DNA of 42,212 nt from Fimenecus sp051881355 (lineage in GTDB: Bacteria > Bacillota > Clostridia > Oscillospirales > Acutalibacteraceae). A model generated the notes under the pieces. The model made no database searches, was not told the DNA's origin, and was given only the letters and a program-made list of their open reading frames with translations. Where the stretch lies: contig JBJEPS010000076.1 of the NCBI GenBank assembly GCA_051881355.1, positions 1-42,212 on the forward strand, read 5' to 3'. Shown piece by piece: positions 30,815 to 39,013 of this stretch (positions within the stretch are counted from its first letter, which is position 1; each line of letters starts with the position of its first letter). The position numbers and the translations under genes are program-made.

Positions 30815-32491
30815 TTATAAACATTCCGAAACATTGCCGTCGCCGGTCAAAATGTTAAAATACAGTTCCTTTTCCGCGCCGTTTTCCGAAAAACGCAGGC
30901 GAATACGCTCGCTGTCCGCATATTGCGCCGAAAGTACCTTGTAGTTTTTATCTGCGAAAAAGTTTTTCAAATACCCAACGGTTTCGGCGTTATAGTCGCC
31001 CGCATTGTCCGAAACAAACAGCACATTGCCGCACACGGCGTTCACCTTACCGAGCAATAATTTCTGCTGTAAGGTGTATTTTAAATTGTTGTCGCGCAAA
31101 AAGAATACATCGGGGTCACAGGCAAACGCCCTGCCGTCCAAATGGTTGCGGAAAATCGCGTTGTTGATTGCATTTTGCGACGAGGGGATTTCGGGATTGA
31201 CGCCGAGCTTGTTGGGAATTTGCGGTTTGAATACCTTATTGGCATCACAACCGATACGGCACGCGTCAAAAATACCCATACACGCGCCGAGCGGCACACC
31301 GCAGCCGAGAATACGCTTGTCATAGCACAGCTCGCGCAACAAATCGACCGCGTCGCACATAATCTCACCGCGGGTTTTGCCCGCGCGCGGTTGCATACAT
31401 TGGCTGTAAAGAAAGTCGAGTTTCACCAAATCAAAGCCCCAATCGAGCAGCACCGTGTCAAAGACTTGCTTTAAATGCGCGCGAAATTCCGCGTTGTAAA
31501 TGTCAAAGGTATAGGCGCCGCCCCAACCGACACAACCGAGTAAGGGTTTGCCGTTGCGGTTATCGCGGATCACCCAATCGGGGTGTTCTTTTAAAATCCG
31601 CGAACTGCGCTGGGCGTTAAAGGGCGCGAGCCACAGCCCCGCCTTGTAGCCTTTGTCGTGGATTTTCTCTGCGATATACCCCATGCCGTGCGGGAATTTT
31701 TTTGCGTCGGGCGTAAGCCAGTCGCCGACGGCGGACTCATACCCGTCGTCTACCTGAAAAATGTTTACTGCGTCTTTGGCACAGTCCAGCCCCGCCAAAT
31801 CGCGCAAAATGATGTGTTCGTTAATTTTCTGAAAATAATTGTACCACGAGGTATAGCCTGCAAGACGGGGAATATCCGGCTTTTTGACGCCGACAAAGTC
31901 GAAAAAATAACGGTCGAAAACGCTGTCAAATTCGCCGGAAATTTCGGCAATGCGGAATACCTCGTATACTTGCCCGCTGGTAAGATGCAAGCCCTCTATG
32001 TCTTTCTGCAAGGTAAATACGCCGTTTTGCATATCGGCAACAAACACCGTAAAGCCCTGCCGTTCGCTTTTGGAGCCGTACAGCGTGATTTCACGGCTGT
32101 CGCGTTTCCGGAAATAGCAGTAGGTGTACGAATGAAATACGCCCTTGCCGCCTGCGGGGGCAAAGAGATGGTCGCCCGAGGTGGCGGCTAAATCCGTGGT
32201 CAAGCGTGAAATGTGCGCAAGACGCGTCACCGTGGGGGCGGTGTCGTCTTTTCCGTATTCGCGTGAGGTCGTCCACGATTGATAGCCGTTGGCAAAGAAC
32301 AAATCCTCCGCCCCAAAATCCATCGGGCACGAAAGGGAAAGGGACGAAAAATCCAAATCCGTTTTCGCGGTCAGTACCGCGCGGATTTCCCCGCCCGTCT
32401 CCGTAATATCGAGCGAAAAACCGTCATTGTCAAATTGCGTGGTTTCGCACAAAGTACCGTTTTTCCGAAAAGCTGATTGTAAAGTAAACAT
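30815..32491 (-). CDS. Alpha-galactosidase, GH36 type
   Basis: Cytosolic glycosidase releasing alpha-galactose from raffinose-type sugars. The 558 residues have an N-terminal beta-sandwich (FFANGYQSW at about 65-73) and a TIM barrel starting AGYTSWYNYF (211-220). NIFQVDDGYE and GLWLAPFNA follow. The nucleophile is Asp359 in KLDFLYS and the likely acid/base is Asp416 in CRIGCD. There is no signal peptide. ATG 32491 has GGAGG 8 nt upstream. It is shorter than the 700-residue GH36 enzymes and nearer the compact GH36 bacterial group; the substrate could differ. An upstream palindrome suggests local repression. Confidence 0.88.
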   Translation of the reverse strand: MFTLQSAFRKNGTLCETTQFDNDGFSLDITETGGEIRAVLTAKTDLDFSSLSLSCPMDFGAEDLFFANGYQSWTTSREYGKDDTAPTVTRLAHISRLTTDLAATSGDHLFAPAGGKGVFHSYTYCYFRKRDSREITLYGSKSERQGFTVFVADMQNGVFTLQKDIEGLHLTSGQVYEVFRIAEISGEFDSVFDRYFFDFVGVKKPDIPRLAGYTSWYNYFQKINEHIILRDLAGLDCAKDAVNIFQVDDGYESAVGDWLTPDAKKFPHGMGYIAEKIHDKGYKAGLWLAPFNAQRSSRILKEHPDWVIRDNRNGKPLLGCVGWGGAYTFDIYNAEFRAHLKQVFDTVLLDWGFDLVKLDFLYSQCMQPRAGKTRGEIMCDAVDLLRELCYDKRILGCGVPLGACMGIFDACRIGCDANKVFKPQIPNKLGVNPEIPSSQNAINNAIFRNHLDGRAFACDPDVFFLRDNNLKYTLQQKLLLGKVNAVCGNVLFVSDNAGDYNAETVGYLKNFFADKNYKVLSAQYADSERIRLRFSENGAEKELYFNILTGDGNVSECL

Positions 32492-32537
32492 ATCTCTGTC
32501 CTCCGAAGTTGTAGTGGGGGATTTTGCCGATAGAAAT

Positions 32538-32562
32538 ATCATACCAAATTTTGTTACAAAAT
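32538..32562 (-). promoter_or_regulatory. Operator palindrome and -10 of the alpha-galactosidase gene
   Basis: ATTTTGT-T-ACAAAAT (32548-32562) is a perfect 7+1+7 dyad. It lies 4 bp upstream of a leftward -10 TATGAT (complement of 32538-32543), that is, inside the promoter spacer. The -35 is weak (TGGTAT). A further GGTATTTTGTT half-like sequence follows at 32569-32579. Confidence 0.55.
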
Positions 32563-32623
32563 ACCATAGGTATTTTGTTGGATACGGTGAGGAATCGTTC
32601 TTGTACAAAATACAGAAATGCTA

Positions 32624-32708
32624 TGTCATCCTGAGCGAAGCGAAGAATCTCTTCTGTAAAGAAAATCGGATTTTAAAGAGATTCTTCGCCTGACGGCTCA
32701 GAATGACA
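32624..32708. repeat. 85 bp imperfect inverted repeat (TGTCATCCTGAGC type)
   Basis: TGTCATCCTGAGC...AAGAATCTCTT on the left pairs with AAGAGATTCTTCG...GCTCAGAATGACA on the right, around a 22 nt AT-rich centre. There is no coding content. The same motif, from memory, recurs between genes of many unrelated bacterial genomes, so it may be a miniature mobile or palindromic element. The 334 bp gene-free stretch 32492-32825 consists of the alpha-galactosidase promoter and operator, this repeat, and the terminator at 32751-32785. Confidence 0.8.
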
Positions 32709-32750
32709 AATCTACGAGTGGATGTAGTGTGTTTTCCCTACGCATAACGC

Positions 32751-32785
32751 AAAAAACCGCCGACACGCTTTTACCGTATCGGCGG
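32751..32785 (-). terminator. Intrinsic terminator of the beta-CASP gene
   Basis: Leftward: CCGCCGATACGG pairs with CGTGTCGGCGG (32757-32767 with 32774-32785), followed by six T (complement of A 32751-32756). Confidence 0.85.
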
Positions 32786-32825
32786 GATATGGGTTTTGCT
32801 ATGTATGCTTGGACAGGAATTCTCG

Positions 32826-34424
32826 TCATTCAAATTTATCGCAAATGGCGTGAATTTGGTCAGCAAGGCGCGCCAAATCCTTATTGGCTCTGCCGCGGCT
32901 GGTTGCCACCAACCGCTGTAACCGTGCGAGCGCGGCGGTTAGGCGGTCATACACCGCGTTCGAACGCTGTCTGCCCTCGGTTTCCTTGCGGATTTTGACA
33001 ATCTTCCCTTTGGCAAGACAAATGCCGTCCGCCAAATCGTAACAGTCGCCGCTGTACGGCGCGACGGCGTGAAAACAGCAGGTTTCCTGTATGCTTTCGG
33101 CAAAGCTGTCGCAAACCGTGTCATTGCCGTGATTGACAAACACGGTTTCGGGCGGCGTTTGCAGATTTTGAAGCCACGAAAGAAGCATATCGCGGTCGGC
33201 GTGCCCGCTGATGCCCGAAAGCGTTGCAATGCGCGCATGTACCGCCACATCTTCCCCGAACAATTTCACATACGGCGCGCCGTCTAAGAGCTTTCTGCCG
33301 ATGGTGCCCTCGGTTTGATACCCGACGAACAAAATCGTGCTGTCCGCCCGCCAAAGATTGTGTTTCAAATGGTGGCGGATACGCCCTGCCTCGCACATAC
33401 CCGAAGCGGACAAAATCACCTTTGGGGTTTTGTCAAAGTTAATCATTTTGGAGTCGTCCGAGGTCACCGACAGTTTTAAATCAGGGAAACAGATTGGATT
33501 GATCCCTTTTTCAAGCAGCGCAAGGGTTTCGTCATCATAGTATTCGGTCATATCGACCGAATAAATATTGGTTGCCTCCACTGCCAAGGGACTGTCCACA
33601 TACACGGGGAAGCGGTCGTGATTTTTGATTAAGTTTTCGGCTTTGATGGTGCGCAAAAGGTACAATAATTCCTGCGTTCTGCCGACGGCAAACGAGGGAA
33701 TAACCACATTGCCGCCGCGGTCAAGGGTTTCCTGAATGACAGCGGTCAGCTGCTCCACATAATCGGGGCGCTTGCCGTGCAAACGGTCGCCGTAGGTGGA
33801 CTCAATCACCACATAATCGGCGGCGGTGGGCGGCACGGGATTGCGGATTAACGGACGGTCTATATTGCCGACATCGCCTGAAAACAGCACGGTGCGCGTT
33901 GTATCGCCCTCGGTGATTTCTATGGAGATGCTCGCAGACCCTAACAGATGCCCTGCGTCAATAAAATGCACCTTAAATCCCTCGAATGGGTAGAATTCCT
34001 CCAAATACCCGTGCGGCTCGAACAGCGTTGCCGTTTTTTCGGCGTCCGCCACGGTGTAAAGCGGCACATATAGGTCATCGCCCGAACGCTTTGCCTTGCG
34101 GTTGCGCCACTCGGCTTCAAATTCCTGAATGTGCGCCGAATCGCGCAGCATAATGCCGCACAGCTTACAAGTCGCGCCCGTCGCGTAAATCGGACCTTCG
34201 TAGCCTGCCGCGACCAGCGCGGGGAGCTTGCCGGAATGGTCAATATGCGCGTGCGTGACGAATACCGCGTCAATTTCGCCGGGGGCAACGGGCAGTTCGC
34301 AGTTTTCGTAAATATCCGCGCCCTGCTCCAGTCCGCAGTCCACCAAAATGTGCTTGCCGCAGGCTTCCAAAAGCGAACACGAGCCGGTAACTTCGTGTGC
34401 CGCACCTAAAAATGTCAGCTTCAT
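32826..34424 (-). CDS. Metallo-beta-lactamase fold protein with beta-CASP domain (RNase-like)
   Basis: The 532 residues begin LTFLGAAHEVTGS, the start typical of the archaeal CPSF/YsaA-like RNase group. The zinc motif is HAHIDH at 58-63, followed by DAGHLLGSAS and FSGDVGN. The beta-CASP insert has ESTYGDRLH, VVIPSFAVGRTQELLYLL and VILSASGMCEAGR, and a later GISGHADRDMLLSW. The C-terminal RMMBL-like segment ends in VFVNHG. About 70 extra C-terminal residues are helical and basic (RLQRLVATSRGRANKD). Endo- or exonuclease action on RNA is predicted. ATG 34424 has GAGGG 8 nt upstream. Confidence 0.92.
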   Translation of the reverse strand: MKLTFLGAAHEVTGSCSLLEACGKHILVDCGLEQGADIYENCELPVAPGEIDAVFVTHAHIDHSGKLPALVAAGYEGPIYATGATCKLCGIMLRDSAHIQEFEAEWRNRKAKRSGDDLYVPLYTVADAEKTATLFEPHGYLEEFYPFEGFKVHFIDAGHLLGSASISIEITEGDTTRTVLFSGDVGNIDRPLIRNPVPPTAADYVVIESTYGDRLHGKRPDYVEQLTAVIQETLDRGGNVVIPSFAVGRTQELLYLLRTIKAENLIKNHDRFPVYVDSPLAVEATNIYSVDMTEYYDDETLALLEKGINPICFPDLKLSVTSDDSKMINFDKTPKVILSASGMCEAGRIRHHLKHNLWRADSTILFVGYQTEGTIGRKLLDGAPYVKLFGEDVAVHARIATLSGISGHADRDMLLSWLQNLQTPPETVFVNHGNDTVCDSFAESIQETCCFHAVAPYSGDCYDLADGICLAKGKIVKIRKETEGRQRSNAVYDRLTAALARLQRLVATSRGRANKDLARLADQIHAICDKFE

Positions 34425-34451
34425 TATATGCACCCTCTTTTCGGTACTTCC

Positions 34452-34460
34452 ATTGTAGCA
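34452..34460 (-). promoter_or_regulatory. Extended -10 promoter of the beta-CASP gene
   Basis: TGC-TACAAT on the leftward strand (complement of 34452-34460) without a good -35, 28 nt before the ATG. Confidence 0.45.
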
Positions 34461-34525
34461 CGAAACGTAAAAAACGGTGCGCGGAGAAAGCAAAATTCAC
34501 AAAATTTGTGGCTCTGCACAAGAAA

Positions 34526-34552
34526 CGGCAGATTGCCTTTAGCAATCTGCCG
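34526..34552 (-). terminator. Hairpin spanning the stop codon of the FliB-like gene
   Basis: Perfect 11 bp stem CGGCAGATTGC (34526-34536) / GCAATCTGCCG (34542-34552) with a 5 nt loop. The TAA stop of the FliB-like gene lies in it. The following T run is weak (CCGTTTCTTG), so termination may be partial. Confidence 0.6.
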
Positions 34553-35492
34553 AAAGGATATCAAATACGGCTTTTAGATTTTCATCGGAATACTCGATTT
34601 CTGTTGAATACTGCCGCACAAGGTCTAACGCCAGGTCTGTATTGAAACTGGCGTATTTTTTTGCATGCACACGGTACAGCGCCCAAAGCAGCTGCACGCC
34701 GTGCGCACAAAAAGCGGTGCGCACCGATAAATTGCCGTCATCAAGTGCACCCGCAAGATGCCGATACAAAAAACAGCAAAGCAAATTTTCAAAAAACGGT
34801 TCGCAGTCTTTTGAAAATGACGCAGCAAATTCGTCGGGCGGCAAGGTGCGGAGCTTTTCAAGCACCGTGTCCCAACCGCGGTCGAGGCGTTCCAAAGCAG
34901 AGTAGAAATCCACCCAAGCAGCAGGGCTGTTTCGCGGCAAATGCGCACTGCATATATCGAGTATGGTTTGCAACCGCCGTGTCAGCGGCAATCGGCGGTC
35001 TTGCGCCATCGAGAATAGCCGCGCACGAAACGCAAAAAACGCGGTTTCCTCAGGCGTGGGGGCATCTGCCTCTCCGTCATCGGAGAGTTGTGTCAGCGCG
35101 AACGGTGCGTCATTACACAGCAGCAACCGCGCCGCCGTTTCACAGCAAAGCCCCAGCCCCACCTCGGTGCGGTCGGTAAAGAAATTGCGAAACCGCGGGT
35201 GGTCTCGACAAATTTGACAAAGCGCATTTTCACCGAGCGTCAAATAAATGTCACATAGGTTTTGTCCGTTTAAAAACGGACAGCGCTCATTTGCGTCCAA
35301 GCGAAACGATGCACAGTCGTCCGTGCCTGCAATATTTTGCCGTAGGCGCACGCCGAATTTCCCCGATTGCGCGCGGTAAAAGGCGAGGGTAGCTTCGTCA
35401 ATGTCAATTTCCCAGCCGATACAGCAATTGTGTCGGCATTTTTCCGCAATACAGCGAAACGCCTCGTAAATACGCGGTGCAAATACTTTCAT
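34539..35492 (-). CDS. FliB-like (flagellin lysine-N-methylase family) cysteine-rich protein
   Basis: The 317 residues start MKVFAPRIYEAFRC and carry the FliB-type cysteine clusters. The first is CIAEKCRHNCCIGW (Cys14, 19, 23, 24), the second CPFL...LCDIY...LCQICRDHPRF at about 73-104, probably binding Fe-S or zinc. The rest is helical with no motif I know. In Salmonella FliB methylates flagellin lysines, but many Clostridia carry such genes away from flagellar loci, and there are no flagellar genes in this window, so the substrate is open. ATG 35492 lies 10 nt after AAAGGA, behind a consensus promoter. Confidence 0.8.
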   Translation of the reverse strand: MKVFAPRIYEAFRCIAEKCRHNCCIGWEIDIDEATLAFYRAQSGKFGVRLRQNIAGTDDCASFRLDANERCPFLNGQNLCDIYLTLGENALCQICRDHPRFRNFFTDRTEVGLGLCCETAARLLLCNDAPFALTQLSDDGEADAPTPEETAFFAFRARLFSMAQDRRLPLTRRLQTILDICSAHLPRNSPAAWVDFYSALERLDRGWDTVLEKLRTLPPDEFAASFSKDCEPFFENLLCCFLYRHLAGALDDGNLSVRTAFCAHGVQLLWALYRVHAKKYASFNTDLALDLVRQYSTEIEYSDENLKAVFDILSADC

Positions 35493-35546
35493 AAAACAAG
35501 AATTCCTTTCCAAAACGGCAGGGTAGGCAAACCAATGTGCAATCGC

Positions 35547-35575
35547 ATTATACAAAAAGCAAAATTGCATGTCAA
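35547..35575 (-). promoter_or_regulatory. Consensus sigma-A promoter of the FliB-like gene
   Basis: Reading leftward: TTGACA (complement of 35570-35575), 17 bp spacer, TATAAT (complement of 35547-35552), an exact consensus. Confidence 0.85.
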
Positions 35576-35683
35576 TCCCGTAAATCAAATCGGAAAGATG
35601 ATATATTTTTCGGAATGTTGATATTTTTTATTATAAATTTTCGGTACAATTAAGCCAAGAAAAGCAATGAAGGACGGGGAGAA

Positions 35684-36877
35684 ATGTCTTTTTTATTGGT
35701 CGTAATTTATATTGTATTTATTTCGTTGGGTCTGCCCGATTCGCTGTTCGGTGTGGCGTGGCCCGTGGTGCATACGGAATTCGGTGTGGCAGAGAGCTTT
35801 GCGTCCCTGTACAGCATCATTACGGGCGTGTGCACGGGCGGTGTAAGCTTTTTCGCGGGCAAGGTCTTGCGGCGGTTCGGTACGGCAAAAGTGACATTTG
35901 TTTCCATTCTGCTGACCGCCATGGGACTGCTCGGCATCAGCTTTGCCCCTAATCTATTCGTCATGATGCTGTTTTCGGTGATTTTAGGCTACGGTGCGGG
36001 TGCGATTGACACGGGTGTCAACAATTTTGTGTCGCTCCATTTCAAGGCGCGGCATATGAATTGGCTCCATTGCTTTTGGGGTGTGGGGGTTACGGTCAGC
36101 CCGATGATTATGTCTGCTTTTTTGTCAGGCGAGACGGGCGCGTGGCGAAACGGCTACCGTGTGGTAGCGGCAATGCAGCTTTGTATTGCGTTAATTGTCG
36201 CATTTTCTCTGCGCAAATGGATCCGCGTGGAAAAAGCAGGTGTATCTGCCGCGGCAAAAACGCAAGAGCCCGCTGTGCCGAACGAAAAATCTTTTTCGGC
36301 ACTGCTTCGCACAAAAGGGGCGCTTGTGAGCATTCTCTCGCTGGGGCTGTATTGCAGTATGGAATTTTTAATCGGCACTTGGGGTGCAACTTATCTTGTC
36401 AATGCTGTTGCGCTTGCGCCCGATGCGGCGGCAAAGTGGATTTCCGTCTATTTCTGCGGCATTATGCTCGGGCGGCTGATTGCAGGCTTTTTATCCGTCA
36501 AGCTCAAAGATGACACCTTGATTTTTCTCGGTATCGGGGTATCGTTTTGCGGAATTTTGGGATTGCTTTTGCCGCTCGGTACGGCGTCGCTTTGCGGACT
36601 GTTGCTCATCGGCATCGGTTTCGGACCGATTTTTCCGAGCGTTTTGCATGCCGTACCTGCGCGCTTCGGCAAAGACTATTCGGCGGATATTACGGGTTAC
36701 CATATGGGCGGCGCGTATGCCGTCGGTTTCGGCGTGCAACTGGCGTTCGGCTTTATCGCATCGGCAACCACATTTAAAATCACGCCGTTTGTACTGTTGG
36801 GATTTTGCCTTTGTCTGTTTTTTGCACACACCGCGGCAGTACGCAAAACAGCGCACGAACAACCAAAGGAAAAATAA
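35684..36877 (+). CDS. MFS transporter
   Basis: Polytopic inner-membrane transporter of the major facilitator superfamily, 397 residues with about 12 hydrophobic helices in two halves. The loop 2-3 signature is GKVLRRFGTAKVTF, and LGYGAGAIDTGVNNFVSLHF recalls the FucP/sugar-porter-like group of Firmicutes. A charged cytoplasmic loop (about 178-208) joins the halves. The substrate cannot be inferred. The SD GGGGAG lies just before the ATG. It is divergent from the FliB-like gene and followed by a terminator. Confidence 0.9.
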   Translation: MSFLLVVIYIVFISLGLPDSLFGVAWPVVHTEFGVAESFASLYSIITGVCTGGVSFFAGKVLRRFGTAKVTFVSILLTAMGLLGISFAPNLFVMMLFSVILGYGAGAIDTGVNNFVSLHFKARHMNWLHCFWGVGVTVSPMIMSAFLSGETGAWRNGYRVVAAMQLCIALIVAFSLRKWIRVEKAGVSAAAKTQEPAVPNEKSFSALLRTKGALVSILSLGLYCSMEFLIGTWGATYLVNAVALAPDAAAKWISVYFCGIMLGRLIAGFLSVKLKDDTLIFLGIGVSFCGILGLLLPLGTASLCGLLLIGIGFGPIFPSVLHAVPARFGKDYSADITGYHMGGAYAVGFGVQLAFGFIASATTFKITPFVLLGFCLCLFFAHTAAVRKTAHEQPKEK

Positions 36878-36897
36878 GACTAAAACAAATCAAAACG

Positions 36898-36931
36898 TAC
36901 CGTGCAGAGAATTTTTGCACGGTATATTTTT
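36898..36931 (+). terminator. Intrinsic terminator of the MFS gene
   Basis: TACCGTGCA (36898-36906) / TGCACGGTA (36916-36924), then TATTTTTAT. It abuts the 3' end of the converging SLOG gene. Confidence 0.82.
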
Positions 36932-37256
36932 ATAGCATGATGACGCGGATTGGTTTATCTTGTTTTTTGCACTGTTCAATTACGTATTTGGTACCGCGTG
37001 ATTTTCCGTCCCAAAACGCTAAAACAAAGTCGGCGGCAATGATTTTTAAATTTCGCTTTAACGGCGCACCTTTTTTGTAACGACTGTATTCAGGTAAAAA
37101 CTCCGTTACTTTCAGTCCGTTTTGCTTTGCATTTGTTTTTGCGCAGGTATCAATTCCTTTTGCGTCGCCTGTAATGATTTCTGTGGTATTGCTTGGAAGA
37201 TACTCCCTAAAATCCGTTATTTGCAAGCTTCGAGACCCGATAATAGCTATTTTCAA
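36930..37256 (-). CDS. SLOG-family nucleotide-binding domain protein
   Basis: A 108-residue stand-alone Rossmann-like SLOG domain (DprA/LOG-related, small YpsA-like type). It has KIAIIGSRS at 2-10, the phosphate-binding ITGDAKGID at 28-36, then EYSRYKKGAPLKRN and the C-terminal FWDGKSRGTKYVIEQCKK. It has no enzymatic partner domain. Such proteins are predicted to bind nucleotides or nucleotide-derived signals and often occur in conflict or signalling modules. It starts with TTG at 37256, with GGAGG 9 nt upstream. It is AT-richer than most neighbours and divergent from a ribbon-helix-helix regulator across a perfect 25 bp palindrome, suggesting a small acquired two-gene unit. Confidence 0.85.
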   Translation of the reverse strand: MKIAIIGSRSLQITDFREYLPSNTTEIITGDAKGIDTCAKTNAKQNGLKVTEFLPEYSRYKKGAPLKRNLKIIAADFVLAFWDGKSRGTKYVIEQCKKQDKPIRVIML

Positions 37257-37275
37257 TTGTATACACCTCCAAATA

Positions 37276-37300
37276 TAGTATACTTAAATCAAGTATACTA
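37276..37300. promoter_or_regulatory. Perfect 25 bp inverted repeat, probable RHH operator
   Basis: TAGTATACTT (37276-37285), AAATC, AAGTATACTA (37291-37300). Each arm also contains the self-complementary octamer AGTATACT, so the site is two tandem 8 bp palindromes 15 bp apart. It lies 20 bp upstream of the SLOG start codon, in the shared intergenic region. Confidence 0.75.
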
Positions 37301-37360
37301 AGCACATGTTATCACAAATTTATCTTAAAATAAACTTAAATTAAGATTTTTGGTGAGAAT

Positions 37361-37546
37361 ATGCGAAATAAAAATAATAAGCATTTAGGAATAGAGGTTG
37401 ACCCCGAACTTCACTATAAATTGCATTATATTGCAAAATATGAAGGCAGAAGTGCTAACGGGCAAATTTTGTATTTGATTCGGAAGTGTATTAAAGAATT
37501 TGAGCAGACCGAGGGAGAAATACCTTTTGAACAAGAAGAAAAATAA
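37361..37546 (+). CDS. Ribbon-helix-helix (Arc-type) DNA-binding protein
   Basis: A 61-residue protein with the Arc/MetJ fold pattern. The N-terminal basic tail MRNKNNK is followed by the DNA-contacting strand HLGIEVDPEL, helix LHYKLHYIAKYEG, turn RSANGQ and second helix ILYLIRKCIKEFE. It ends in an acidic tail. GGTGAG is 5 nt before the ATG. It is divergent from the SLOG gene, and the tandem-octamer palindrome between them is its likely operator. It could alternatively be an orphan antitoxin, but no toxin gene follows. Confidence 0.82.
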   Translation: MRNKNNKHLGIEVDPELHYKLHYIAKYEGRSANGQILYLIRKCIKEFEQTEGEIPFEQEEK

Positions 37547-37561
37547 AATAAAGGAATAAAC

Positions 37562-37607
37562 AAAAAGCGCGCCGTGCGGAGATGTTCTCTCTGCTCGGCG
37601 CGCTTTT
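37562..37607 (+). terminator. Intrinsic terminator of the RHH gene
   Basis: AAAAGCGCGCCG pairs with CGGCGCGCTTTT (37596-37607) around an interrupted inner stem; T run included. Confidence 0.8.
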
Positions 37608-37616
37608 ATGGTGTTC

Positions 37617-37683
37617 GGGTGGGCGTGGAAACCCACCTCTACATACCAACCGAAAAAGTAGGGGGCGTCGACTCGGCGCCCCG
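37617..37683. repeat. GC-rich palindromic intergenic repeat (copies H-I)
   Basis: GGGTGGGCGTGGAAACCCACC followed by CTCTAC at 37617-37643 closely matches the copy at 4280-4305 (GGGCGGCATGGAAACCCGCCC type). A second element, GTAGGGGGCG...GGCGCCCC, is at 37658-37683. The stretch up to the AraC stop contains nothing else I can name. Confidence 0.65.
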
Positions 37684-37745
37684 TATAAAATCGTACAAAT
37701 TCCGCGGGCGAACACAGTTCGAACCTGCTCGAGAATGCATTTGCA

Positions 37746-38969
37746 TTACAGTTGTTCGCGAAATTCTTTCGGCGTTTTACCGCTGAATTTTTTAAACAGT
37801 TTCGTAAAGTAATTGACATCATAAATGCCGCAGTGCTGTGCAACGGTCTGCACCTGCAATTTCGTCGTACGCAGTAAAAATACCGCTTGCTCCATGCGCT
37901 TTTGCGTGACAAATTCCGTTATGGTTTTGCCGGTTTCTTTTTTGAACAGCGTAGAAAGATAGCTTGCGTTGACGCTTAATAATTTTGCAAGGTGCTTTAA
38001 GCTTAAATCCGCCGTCAAATCCGAGTCGATAACCGTTAATACTTTTTGCACAAGCGGGGAATACTGTTTGGTAGAATGTTTGTTTACAAGGGTGCAATAA
38101 GCGTATACCATTTCCCGCTGCAGCACATGAAATTCCTCGGGCGATTGCACGCGTTCAATGCGTTTGGCAAAGTCAGAGGAGACGCTGTCAATATAGAACG
38201 GATGTACAGAGCCGTATTCCGCGGATTTGCGCAGCAGCGTATTCATAATGATACAGTAATTTTTTGTATTGCGCAGGGTGTCCGTCGTGCGCATTTCCAA
38301 AACGGTTTTGGACGCGTTGCAAATCATTTGCTCTGCTTTGTGCGTCATACCCTGTGAGACCGCCTGCATCAAACGGCGTTCGGCATCATAACGCATTTCC
38401 AAGCTCTGAATGGCAAGTAGTGCATCGTCATTGCGTTTCGGAAACTGTTCCACAATTTGCAGTAAAGCGTGCTCGGAGAGCGGTGCAGCAGCGGTTTGTA
38501 CCGTAAAGTTATCCATACCGCCCCAGAGCGTTTCTCCGAGGGTATTCAACAAAGTATCCAGCGTAGTTTCTTCGGATACACAAGGCAAATTGCCGCAATA
38601 TTTTTCAATTTGTGAAAAGATATGTGTCGGTACATTGTGGCGTTCGGCTTGCTCTAACAAAGCCTGCGCCGTGACTTCTTCGGTAATATACGGACCGCCA
38701 ATCAAAACGGTTGGTTCCGCTGTGCCGGGTAACAGTATAAAAAAGTACTTGCAGAAAAAACTGTCTTTTGCTTTGTAAACGGTGTTCGGCTGCATATGTG
38801 CCCACGGTGCGGAAAATATGCGGTCATAATCTGCTTGCATATGCAAAAACGCGCGAAGTCCGCGGTCAATCGGCTGCACAGCGGACGTTGTTTCGGAGAA
38901 GATATGTGTGTCAATTTGAAAATTATGCAGAATTTTTTGAAAAAATGTCAACGCGGCGCGATATTCCAC
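37746..38969 (-). CDS. AraC-family transcriptional regulator
   Basis: The 407-residue regulator has an N-terminal sensory region (about 1-290, with the LLPGTAEPTVLIGGPYI segment seen in clostridial sugar-locus AraC proteins) and a C-terminal HTH_18 domain at about 307-407. The latter reads LSLKHLAKLLSVNASYLSTLF, then FVTQKRMEQAVFLL, then VAQHCGIYDVNYFTKLFKKFSGKTP, the family signature. GTG start 38969 with GGAGG 9 nt upstream. It is divergent from the GPH symporter and GH2 genes, which it probably activates in response to the transported glycoside. Confidence 0.93.
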   Translation of the reverse strand: MEYRAALTFFQKILHNFQIDTHIFSETTSAVQPIDRGLRAFLHMQADYDRIFSAPWAHMQPNTVYKAKDSFFCKYFFILLPGTAEPTVLIGGPYITEEVTAQALLEQAERHNVPTHIFSQIEKYCGNLPCVSEETTLDTLLNTLGETLWGGMDNFTVQTAAAPLSEHALLQIVEQFPKRNDDALLAIQSLEMRYDAERRLMQAVSQGMTHKAEQMICNASKTVLEMRTTDTLRNTKNYCIIMNTLLRKSAEYGSVHPFYIDSVSSDFAKRIERVQSPEEFHVLQREMVYAYCTLVNKHSTKQYSPLVQKVLTVIDSDLTADLSLKHLAKLLSVNASYLSTLFKKETGKTITEFVTQKRMEQAVFLLRTTKLQVQTVAQHCGIYDVNYFTKLFKKFSGKTPKEFREQL

Positions 38970-39013
38970 AAAACAACACCTCCGATTTTTAATTTTGTAT
39001 AAAATCTAATTTT

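Noticed and set aside
36930..37546. Toxin-antitoxin pair (RHH antitoxin with SLOG toxin)
   Set aside because: Genes are divergent rather than cotranscribed, and the SLOG domain has no known toxin residues.
37712..37735. GTTCGAACC resembling a tRNA T-loop near the end of the AraC gene
   Set aside because: No acceptor, D or anticodon arms can be placed around it on either strand.
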